The notes under the pieces are model-generated. The model made no database searches, was not told where the DNA came from, and worked only from the letters and a program-made list of their open reading frames with translations. Both the position numbers and the translations under genes were made by a program. Below are positions 1 through 7,900 of a stretch of 64,000 bases of DNA, piece by piece. The first letter of the stretch is position 1; each line of letters opens with the position of its first letter. The DNA is taken from NCBI RefSeq assembly GCF_019145375.1, contig NZ_JAHSTX010000001.1, forward strand, positions 2,269,001 to 2,333,000. Reading direction: 5' to 3'. The DNA comes from Pseudomonas triticicola. Its GTDB lineage: Bacteria; Pseudomonadota; Gammaproteobacteria; Pseudomonadales; Pseudomonadaceae.

Positions 1-1
1 C

Positions 2-1222
2 CATCAGGTGGAAAAGGCTCGCAGCGTTGCTCAGACCGGTAAAGCAAGGCATGTGCTAGCGTGGCTTGACCATGGCGCAATGGGTCGAGGCAGTGAGATC
101 GAGCTGCTGGAACCCTGGATCGTCGAAGGCTGGCGTCAGGCCCGGAGCAAGGTGTTCATCGAAGCACTCAAGCTCCACCAGACCTTTTTCAGGATCGAGG
201 CATCACGTCTGGGTGGCAATCTGGGTTTTATTACCAGTTTGCTGACTGGCAGTCGTTACGGCGGAGTGTCTCAAGCGGTCATGCGTTCGGCATGGGCGTC
301 TTTGTTCATGGTAGTACCGGTGCTCAGCAGCACGTTTGCTTCGTTCGCTCGGTCTTTTGGCAGCCTTGGGTGCGGCGAGATCGGCTGGCTGTTGGTGGAC
401 GAAGCGGGTCAGGCTACTCCGCAAGCCGCAACAGGCGCACTGTGGCGCGCTCAGCGCGCCGTACTGGTCGGTGATCCGCTTCAGCTCGAACCTATCGTGA
501 CCGTTTCAGACGCGGTGCTCGAACATATGCGCACACGCTATCAGGTCGACGCTCACTGGCTACCCAATCGCCAGTCAGCTCAGACGCTTGCCGATCAAGC
601 CACTCGATGGGGCCGGATGGCCGGTCCAAAAGGGCAAAAATGCTGGGTCGGCCTGCCATTGGTTGTGCACCGCCGTTGCGACAAACCCATGTTCGACCTG
701 GCTAACCGCATCGCGTACGACGGGGCCATGATCTACGGCACTCTTGCTCCTGCTGCCGATAAGGAAACGCCAGCGCGCCTGCTGACCGGCTGGGTCCATG
801 CAAGCGGTCAGTCAAGCGGCAACTGGGTCGACAATGAAGGACTGGAGCTCGATCGTTTGCTGGGCTTACTCGATGCCAGTGGAGTACCGTCGGACAGTAT
901 TGCCGTCATTACACCTTTTCAAGACGTGCGGAATCATCTCAAAGACCGTCTGCCTGGCAAAATTGTGCGAGGCACCATTCACACCATGCAGGGAAAAGAA
1001 GCTGCGGTAATCATTCTGGTTCTGGGTGGCAGCAGCGACAATCCAGGTGCCCGGGAATGGGCCGTTTCAAAACCCAATCTGCTTAACGTCGCCGTCACCC
1101 GCGCGAGACGACGCCTGTATGTAATCGGCGATCGTAATGACTGGCGACAGCGCAAATTGTTCTGCGATGTCATGGAGCTGTTGCCAGCTCTGCCTTCAAT
1201 AACGAACGAGATGTTTGCCTGA
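2..1222 (+). CDS. SF1 DNA/RNA helicase, C-terminal part (AAA_12-like), truncated by window start
   Basis: The frame is open from base 2 and has no stop upstream, so this is the 3' part of a larger gene; the GTG at 8 is probably not the true start. Helicase motifs are visible in order: a Walker B-like LLVDEAGQA (around base 390-415), VLVGDPLQLEPI (motif III, around 460-490), a TPFQD segment, HTMQGKEAAVI (motif V) and LLNVAVTRARRRLYVIGDR (motif VI, around 1080-1130). This arrangement is the C-terminal half of Upf1/DNA2-like superfamily 1 helicases; the Walker A half lies outside the window. The role is ATP-driven nucleic-acid unwinding, but the substrate cannot be told. No functional link to the T6SS genes downstream is visible. 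Confidence 0.8.
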   Translation, partial: HQVEKARSVAQTGKARHVLAWLDHGAMGRGSEIELLEPWIVEGWRQARSKVFIEALKLHQTFFRIEASRLGGNLGFITSLLTGSRYGGVSQAVMRSAWASLFMVVPVLSSTFASFARSFGSLGCGEIGWLLVDEAGQATPQAATGALWRAQRAVLVGDPLQLEPIVTVSDAVLEHMRTRYQVDAHWLPNRQSAQTLADQATRWGRMAGPKGQKCWVGLPLVVHRRCDKPMFDLANRIAYDGAMIYGTLAPAADKETPARLLTGWVHASGQSSGNWVDNEGLELDRLLGLLDASGVPSDSIAVITPFQDVRNHLKDRLPGKIVRGTIHTMQGKEAAVIILVLGGSSDNPGAREWAVSKPNLLNVAVTRARRRLYVIGDRNDWRQRKLFCDVMELLPALPSITNEMFA

Positions 1223-1261
1223 GCAACAGGCTTGGCGATCATTGCCACCTCGATGCCCAAC

Positions 1262-1279
1262 TGCGCAAGAAGTTGCGCA
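1262..1279. promoter_or_regulatory. Upstream copy of palindromic motif TGCGCAAGAAGTTGCGCA
   Basis: This 18-bp dyad (TGCGCAA, 4-bp spacer, TTGCGCA) lies just after the helicase stop. Two more copies lie about 85 bp downstream in head-to-head orientation. The spacing upstream of a sigma54-like promoter suggests an activator-binding site (inference). Confidence 0.5.
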
Positions 1280-1341
1280 GTTGGTCGTAATATTTCACCG
1301 GGTAAATCCTCTGCAGCTCAAGCGGCGCAAGGCCTGCAGCC

Positions 1342-1387
1342 AAGTGCGCAAGAAGTTGCGCAGTACTGCGCAACTTCTTGCGCACTT
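1342..1387. promoter_or_regulatory. 46-bp perfect palindrome made of two inverted copies of the same 18-bp dyad
   Basis: The two arms are exact reverse complements centred between 1364 and 1365. Each arm contains TGCGCAAGAAGTTGCGCA (1345-1362, and inverted at 1367-1384) separated by GTAC. It sits about 85-130 bp upstream of the sigma54-like element at 1471, which is the usual distance for an enhancer-binding-protein site. A helicase transcription terminator is the alternative, but there is no T-run after the stem. Confidence 0.55.
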
Positions 1388-1470
1388 TCTCCCGACTTTT
1401 CCGCTGAAACTCGCCCCGAATGGTCACCAACCAACGTGGCGCCCCCGCCGTCCGGGCACCGCGCAAAACC

Positions 1471-1486
1471 TGGCACGCTCCTTGAT
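1471..1486 (+). promoter_or_regulatory. Sigma54 (RpoN)-like promoter upstream of hcp
   Basis: TGGCACG-N4-TTGAT matches the -24 box (TGGCACG) exactly and has the correct spacing to a -12 box. The usual TTGC is TTGA here, so the -12 half is imperfect. The element lies 70 bp before the hcp start. Control of hcp by RpoN with an enhancer-binding protein is known from other T6SS systems (VasH in Vibrio cholerae). Confidence 0.55.
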
Positions 1487-1555
1487 AACACTCAGTCACC
1501 CACCGGGCGATTTCGCCTCCGGGCACCCTAACTTTATCCGCAAGGAGAGCACCCC

Positions 1556-2071
1556 ATGGCAACACCAGCGTACATGTCGGTTACCGGCGAAAAACAAGGC
1601 CTGATCACTGCCGGCGCTTTCACCGCCGACTCCGTTGGCAACACCTACCAGGAAGGCCACGAAGACCAGGTCATGGTTCAGGCTTTCACCCACGACGTGA
1701 TCATCCCGCGTGACCCGCAATCCGGTCAGCCAACAGGTCAGCGCGTTCACAAGCCAGTTGTGATCACCAAGGTCTACGACAAGGCGTCGCCACTGCTGCA
1801 AGCAGCTCTGACTTCCGGCGAGCGCATGAGCGAAATCGTTATCCAGTGGTACCGCACTTCGGCTCAAGGCACCCAAGAGCACTACTACACCACCAAACTG
1901 GAAGACGCGATCATCGTCGCCATCAACAACAAAATGCACAACTGCCAGGATCCAGGCAACGCGCACTTCACCCACCTGGAAGAAGTGCAGTTCACCTACC
2001 GCAAAATCACCTGGACCCACGAAGTATCCGGTACTTCGGGTTCCGATGACTGGCGTGCTCCAGTCGTTTAA
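1556..2071 (+). CDS. hcp: Hcp family type VI secretion tube protein (TssD)
   Basis: A 171-aa protein starting MATPAYMSVTGEKQGLITAG, the usual Pseudomonas Hcp N-terminus. The HYYTTKLEDAIIVAI and THLEEVQFTYRKITWTHE segments are typical of the Hcp beta-barrel. Length matches the family (about 160-172 aa). Hcp hexamers stack into the inner tube of the T6SS, which is expelled by sheath contraction, and the lumen can chaperone effectors. The start is supported by AAGGAG 8-9 bases upstream. A sigma54-like promoter and palindromes precede it, and vgrG follows. No tss baseplate or sheath genes are in the window, so this is an auxiliary hcp-vgrG island served by a T6SS encoded elsewhere (inference). 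Confidence 0.96.
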   Translation: MATPAYMSVTGEKQGLITAGAFTADSVGNTYQEGHEDQVMVQAFTHDVIIPRDPQSGQPTGQRVHKPVVITKVYDKASPLLQAALTSGERMSEIVIQWYRTSAQGTQEHYYTTKLEDAIIVAINNKMHNCQDPGNAHFTHLEEVQFTYRKITWTHEVSGTSGSDDWRAPVV

Positions 2072-2206
2072 TTACGGCTGACCGTTACACGCATCGGCCA
2101 GCTCTGCTGGTCGATGTTGTTTACGCCCCTCCAGAATTTCGCGTACGTTGAGCCGCTTTTTTTGCGGCCGTCGACGGGCGCCGCTGTACAGCACGAGGAA
2201 CAAGGG

Positions 2207-4249
2207 ATGTTCGCGCCGGCCAATGAAACCCACTTTGCCCTGACCATCGAAGGGCTTTCCGCCGACTTTCAGGTGTTTACCCTCACCGGCCGGGAAGCCA
2301 TCAGCCAGCCTTTTGTCTTTGAGGTGGAGCTGGTCAGTGAGCAGCCGTCGCTGGACCTCGAAACCCTGCTGCACAAACCAGCCTTTCTGCAGCTGTCGCC
2401 TGACGGCAGCGGCATCCATGGCCAGATCTACCGCGCCGCGCAAGGCGATTCCGGCAAGCGCCTGACCCGTTATTCGGTGACCTTGCGCCCGCAACTGGCG
2501 TACTTGGCGCACCGCATCAACCAGCGCATCTTCCAGAACCTCAGCGTGCCGAAAATCATCGGCCAAGTGCTGGAAGAGCACGGCATCCAAGGCAACGCCT
2601 ACGAATTCAAGACCGGCTCGATCTATCCCGAGCGCATCTACTGCGTGCAATACGACGAGTCGGATCTGCACTTCATCCAGCGCCTGTGCGAGGAAGAAGG
2701 CATTCACTTCCACTTCCAGCACAGCGCCAACGCGCACAAGTTGGTGTTCGGCGACGACCAGACGGTGTTCCCGAAACTCAAGCCTGTGCCCTATCAGCAA
2801 GACTCCGGCATGGTCGCCAGCAACCCGGTGATCAAGCGTTTCGACCTGCGCCTGGAAACCCGCACCAGCCGCACCACCCGCCGCGACTACGACTTCGAAA
2901 AACCGCGCCTGACCCTGGAAAGCGAAAACCGTGGCGACGCCCTGCCCGACCTCGAAGACTACGATTACCCGGGCCGTTTCATCGACCGCGAGCGCGGCAA
3001 GCACCTGGCCAACCGCGCCCTCGAACGCCATCGCAGCGACTTCCAATTGGCCGAAGGCAAGAGTGATCAGCCACTGCTGGTCAGCGGCCATTTCCTCGCC
3101 CTGACCGAACACCCGAAAGCCAAGTGGAACGACCTCTGGCTGCTCACCGAAGTCCTGCACGAAGGCAAACAGCCGCAAGTGCTCGAAGAGTCGGTGACCA
3201 GCGACACCACCGCGCTGAAAGACGATTTCCACCAGGGCTACCGCAACCGCTTCCAGGCCACGCCATGGGACGTGCCGAACCGGCCACCGCTGCGCCACCC
3301 GAAACCGCGCATCCTCGGCAGCCAGAGCGCGGTGGTCACCGGCCCGAAAGGCGAAGAAATCCACTGCGACGAATACGGCCGCGTCAAAGTCCAGTTCCAC
3401 TGGGACCGCGAAGGCCAGGCCGACGACAAGACCAGCTGCTGGCTGCGCGTCTCCAGCGCCTGGGCCGGCGCCCAGTACGGCGGCATCGCCATCCCGCGCA
3501 TCGGCATGGAAGTGCTGGTCACCTTCCTTGAAGGCGATACTGATCAACCGCTGATCAGCGGCTGCCTGTACCACAAGGAAAACACCGTCCCCTATCCACT
3601 GCCGGCGAACAAGACCCGCAGCACCTTCAAGACCCTGAGCTCCATGGGCGGTGGCGGCTACAACGAACTGCGCATCGAAGACAAAAAAGGTCAGGAACAG
3701 ATCTACCTGCACGCCCAGCGCGACTGGGACGAAAATATCGAGCACGACCAGAAAATCCGCGTCGGCAACGAACGCCACGACACCGTCGAGCAAAACAGCT
3801 ACAGCGAATTCAAGGCCGAAGAACACCACACCGTCTACGCCGACCGCAAAGTCGAGGCGCGCGCTAACGATCATCTCACCGTGGGCGTCAACCAGCACAT
3901 CAAGATCGGCACCGGCCAGTTCATCGACGCCGGCCAGGAAATCCACCTGAGCAGCGGCATGAAAGTGGTGATGGAAGCCGGCGCCGAACTCACGCTGGTC
4001 GGCGGCGGCAGCTTCCTCAAGATCGATGCCGGCGGCGTAACCATGAGCGGGCCGGTGATCAACATGAACTCCGGTGGCAGCCCCGGCGTTGGCACGGGCG
4101 CCGCGCCATTGATGCCCGGCATCCTCAAACAGGCCGACGCCGACAAGGCCGGCCAGGTCCTGACCCCGGCACAGATCAACACCCTCAAACGTAACGCGCC
4201 GTTCTGCGAAGAATGCGAAAAATGCAAGGCAGGTGCCTGTGCCATCTGA
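2207..4249 (+). CDS. vgrG: VgrG family T6SS spike protein (TssI) with cysteine-rich tail
   Basis: A 680-aa protein. I chose ATG 2207 (MFAPANETHFALTIEGL), which has GAGGAA upstream and the usual family N-terminus, over the in-frame 2114. The gp27/gp44-like part spans about residues 10-370, the gp5-like OB-fold (GEEIHCDEYGRVKVQFHWD...GMEVLVTFLEGD) about 380-460, and a beta-helix-like needle runs to about 640. The trimer forms the puncturing tip on the Hcp tube. The C-terminus is CEECEKCKAGACAI, a C-x2-C-x2-C-x4-C cluster (C667, C670, C673, C678) that could bind metal or dock cargo (inference). The last 17 bases overlap the DUF4123 gene, so the two are translationally coupled and this VgrG is presumably dedicated to the downstream Rhs effector. 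Confidence 0.96.
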   Translation: MFAPANETHFALTIEGLSADFQVFTLTGREAISQPFVFEVELVSEQPSLDLETLLHKPAFLQLSPDGSGIHGQIYRAAQGDSGKRLTRYSVTLRPQLAYLAHRINQRIFQNLSVPKIIGQVLEEHGIQGNAYEFKTGSIYPERIYCVQYDESDLHFIQRLCEEEGIHFHFQHSANAHKLVFGDDQTVFPKLKPVPYQQDSGMVASNPVIKRFDLRLETRTSRTTRRDYDFEKPRLTLESENRGDALPDLEDYDYPGRFIDRERGKHLANRALERHRSDFQLAEGKSDQPLLVSGHFLALTEHPKAKWNDLWLLTEVLHEGKQPQVLEESVTSDTTALKDDFHQGYRNRFQATPWDVPNRPPLRHPKPRILGSQSAVVTGPKGEEIHCDEYGRVKVQFHWDREGQADDKTSCWLRVSSAWAGAQYGGIAIPRIGMEVLVTFLEGDTDQPLISGCLYHKENTVPYPLPANKTRSTFKTLSSMGGGGYNELRIEDKKGQEQIYLHAQRDWDENIEHDQKIRVGNERHDTVEQNSYSEFKAEEHHTVYADRKVEARANDHLTVGVNQHIKIGTGQFIDAGQEIHLSSGMKVVMEAGAELTLVGGGSFLKIDAGGVTMSGPVINMNSGGSPGVGTGAAPLMPGILKQADADKAGQVLTPAQINTLKRNAPFCEECEKCKAGACAI

Positions 4250-4976
4250 ACGAATCACCCCCAAGGACTGGCTGGCGCAACAGCCGCTGCAAAGCGGCGA
4301 GCGCCTGTACCTGATCGTCAGCGCGGCCAGCGATGCCGACGCCCTGAAAACCCTATACCTCACCGAACCCACTGCCCAACTCATCCCGATCTGGGGCGGC
4401 ACGCCCTACTCCACCTGGCAACCGGTGATGCCCTACCTCACCGAACTCAAAGCCAACTCCGCTTTCCTGCCCTGGATCGCCGAAACCGACGCCCTCGACT
4501 GGGGCTGGCTGGGGGTGTCGCGTTCAGAGCCGAACGAAGTGTTTGAACATTTACGCAGCCTGACGCAGGTGAAAATGCCGGATGGCACCGAGGTGTTTTT
4601 CCGGTTTTGGGATGGGCGGCATATTTATCCGATTCTGCGGGGGCTTGGGGAGAAGGCTGGAGAAGTGCTGCCGGTGTTTGAGCGGTATCTGATTAATGGT
4701 CAGGCGCTGGAGGTGGGGTCGAGGGTGGTGCCGAAGGTGCGGGACTGGCCGTGGTGGGAGGTGCCGAAGGGGTTGTTGGAGGGGTTGAGCAAGGACAATC
4801 CGGCGACGCTGGTCAGCAACCTGATGCAGTGGCTGGAAGAAGACCGCCCGGACCTCTACACCGCATGGCCCGAGAACAATCTGAAGCTGAAAATCACCCG
4901 CTTCGTGCGCCGCCCGGATGCGCCGCAAAATCTTAAAGAAGCATTGATAAACCACCTGATTCTGGAGCAAGGCTGA
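4233..4976 (+). CDS. DUF4123 domain T6SS effector adaptor (Tap/TEC-like chaperone)
   Basis: A 247-aa protein that starts at GTG 4233 inside the end of vgrG, preceded by a weak AAGGCAG. The DUF4123 domain covers about residues 22-140 (LYLIVSAASDADALKTLY, ... WGWLGVSRSEPNEVFEHLRSL ... VFFRFWDGRHIYPIL), followed by a helical C-terminal lobe. Proteins of this family load a specific effector onto the cognate VgrG tip and are not themselves secreted. The position between vgrG and rhs, with overlaps on both sides (17 bp, then the last base shared with the rhs ATG), fits a dedicated adaptor for the Rhs protein. Codon use from about 4500 to 4800 is unusually G-rich compared with the flanks. Confidence 0.88.
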   Translation: MPVPSERITPKDWLAQQPLQSGERLYLIVSAASDADALKTLYLTEPTAQLIPIWGGTPYSTWQPVMPYLTELKANSAFLPWIAETDALDWGWLGVSRSEPNEVFEHLRSLTQVKMPDGTEVFFRFWDGRHIYPILRGLGEKAGEVLPVFERYLINGQALEVGSRVVPKVRDWPWWEVPKGLLEGLSKDNPATLVSNLMQWLEEDRPDLYTAWPENNLKLKITRFVRRPDAPQNLKEALINHLILEQG

Positions 4977-7900
4977 TGGATCGCGTTGCCTTTGTTGACA
5001 ACCAACTGAACACCTTCAAGGACAGTCTGAAGCTGTATCAGGAACAAACAAAAACCTGGTACGCACAGGCTCTCGACAAGGGTAGCCGTGCCGCGGACAT
5101 GCCGTCCTTGTTGGGCATGGAGCGTGTCATCAAGGCGGGCAACACCAGTAAAACGGTGAGCATGACCGACGGTAACTTCACCTCGAACGTGGCTCAATGT
5201 CCGCTCAAAGGTCCGTTGCTGATCGAGAGCAAATTCGAATCGGTTTACGACATTCCCGTCGGCGATATCGAAGTCGAAATCGTGGCCGTGGACGGTGGTG
5301 CTGTCAGCAAGGTCAAACTCGACGCCCAAGGCAAAGCCGCATGGACCGGCGGTGTGCCCGGCAAGTTCTACACGATTCGCGTCCATAACGAAGTGACCCC
5401 GGCGCAGATCGACGCCCTCTTCAGTTCTTACAGCGGCGTGACTGCGGAGCTCGAAGGTTTCCTGCGCAAGGAATGGGCCGGCTTCAAACCGCAATGGTCG
5501 AATCTTTCAACCTCCGGCACAGCCATGGCCATCGGCAACGGCATTCTTGAAGGTGGCTGGGAAGCGATCAAGGGTGTATGGGACGGTATCAGTCTCGTGC
5601 TCGATATCCTCCAGGACCCAGGAAAATTTGCGAAAGATCTCGGCGCTGGCGCAGACGAGCTGATCAAAGTCGCCAAAAGCTCGCCGGACATCATGAAAAA
5701 GGCCATGTTGCTGGCCAGTGACGAAGCGGCTTTGTTTTTGCTGGTGCGCAGTGCGGTGATCTGGCTGGCGGGCTTGCCGCCGATGAAGATGGCGGGCGAT
5801 GTAGCGAAGATGACCACGGCCATTGTCGTAGGCATTGCGATCGACATCGTGATCGGCGTGGTATTGACCATCGCGGCCGAAGGTACCGGCGTCATCTACC
5901 TTGCGGCCCGACTGAAGAAGTACGGAGAGCTTGTCATCAAGGCCGTGATCGGCTTCGTGAAGTCGGTGTTCAAGATCATCAACGGCTTTATGGAGTATGT
6001 CGCCAAGTACACCGCAGTGGCGGCCCGAGGGGTGACGGCGAAGGTCAGGAACGGGATTTCCGAGTTGCGTTTTGATGGGAAGCGTGTGACCACCGTCGAA
6101 ACCCCGAAAACCCGGCACGATGCCCCTGCACAATCCAAGACCCCAGATGAAAAAAGCGCAACTTGCGCAAAGAACACTTGCACTAACGGCTGCCCGGTCT
6201 CCATGGTCACTGGCGAAGAGCTACTGACGCTGACCGATGGAGAGCTCGGAGGGCCTGCACCCTTTAGCTGGACTCGTCTCTATCGGACCAGCGCAGCGGA
6301 AATCGATTGTGGGCTGGGTTTTGGCTGGAGCCACGCGTTAGCCCAACGGATAGAAATCAACGCCGATGAAGTGGTATGGACTGATCATGAAAACCGGGTG
6401 ATCACCTTCCCACTTCCAAGCATCCAACGCCCGGCGATAACCAATAGCCTCTCGGAAGCAGCCATCTTCATCGGGGACGATCCTTCAGAACTTATTCTCA
6501 CTCAGGCTGGCGAGCATGCTCAGTTCTATCACTTCCGCTACGATTGCAAAGGCGCAACACTGATAGCCATCAGTGACAAATACGACAACCGCCTTCATGT
6601 CACGCGCGATATTCACGGTCGGATCAAACGTATCGACAATGGTGCCGGTCGTGCCCTGCTGTTGCGCTACGACCGTAAACACATTGTGGCAGTCGACTAT
6701 CAACAGTTCACACCCGCAGACAATCTGGAAGATGTATGGACCACTGTCCAGACGATCATCAGTTATGCCTACGATTCGCAACATCGCTTGATTGAAGCGA
6801 AAAACGCCGCCGGAGAAGCCGAGCGTTACGCCTATAACGATCAAAACGTCATTCTCGAGCGCCGTTTAGCCGGAGGTGCCAGGTTCTATTGGGAATGGGA
6901 AAAAGAGGGCAAATCTGCACGCTGTATTCATCACTGGGCGAACTTCTCGCAGATGGATACTCGCTATGTTTGGGATGATAAAGGAAGCGTTACTGTCACG
7001 AACGCAGACGGTAGCGAAGAGATATACACCCACGACGACCAGGCCCGACTGGTTGCTCAAATTGATCCGGACGGAGCCGAAAATCTCAAAGCATATGACG
7101 ATAAGGGACGCTTGGTTGCAGAGCAAAATCCGCTCGGAGCTATCACCGAATACCGATACAACGAATCAGGGCATCTGGTCGCGGTCATACCTCCAGAAGA
7201 CGAACCAACGGGCTATGAATATAGCCGTGGGTTCGTAAGTAAGGTCGTTCGCGGTAAAGCAGTCTGGAAATATCAGCGCAATAATCAAGGCGATATCACC
7301 CAGCAGACAGATCCGGACGGCAACACCACCTACTACAGCTATGACCGTCGGGGGCGTTTGCAGGAAATCGGCCTGCCCGATGGCAGCCGGCACCAGTTGG
7401 GCTGGAATAGTCTCGGCCAGCTACTGGAAGAGCGCCTGCCTGGTGGTAGTCAGCGCAAATACCGTTACGACGCACTCGGCCGGCAGATCACACGTCAGGA
7501 CGAAAACGGTGCCATCACGCACTTCCAATGGGATGCCGCGAATCGCCTGGCACAAATTACTTTGCCCGGTGGAGCAACACGGGCATTTACATACAACGCA
7601 TACGGTCGAGTCACCGCCGAACGCGACGAGCTCGGCCGTATCACCCGCTACGAATACGCTGACAACCTGCACCTCGTCAGCCGCCGCATCAACCCCGACG
7701 GCAGCCAACTGCGCTATCGCTACGACAACTCGCGCCTGCTGCTCACTGAAATCGAAAACGAGCGCGGCGAGCACTACCACCTTGATTACTACGCCAACGG
7801 TCTGATTCAACAAGAAACCGGTTTCGACGGCCGCCGCACCGCATACGAGTACGACCTCAACGGCCAACTGCTGAAGAAAACCGAGTTCGGTGACGACGGT

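Noticed and set aside
1556..4249. Prophage tail genes
   Set aside because: Hcp and VgrG share folds with phage tails, but no other phage genes are present and the DUF4123-rhs context is T6SS.
2072..4402. 776-codon open frame on the minus strand opposite vgrG, and similar long frames opposite rhs (7,421-8,515; 10,262-11,002; 18,006-18,869)
   Set aside because: Mirror frames caused by strong G/C third-position bias; the sense frames carry clear domains and the minus translations are low-complexity Ala/Val/Asp-rich with no motifs.
6151..6175. GCGCAACTTGCGCAA inside rhs as a further copy of the hcp-upstream palindrome
   Set aside because: The spacer between half-sites is 1 bp instead of 4 and it encodes part of the ATCAKN segment; likely chance.
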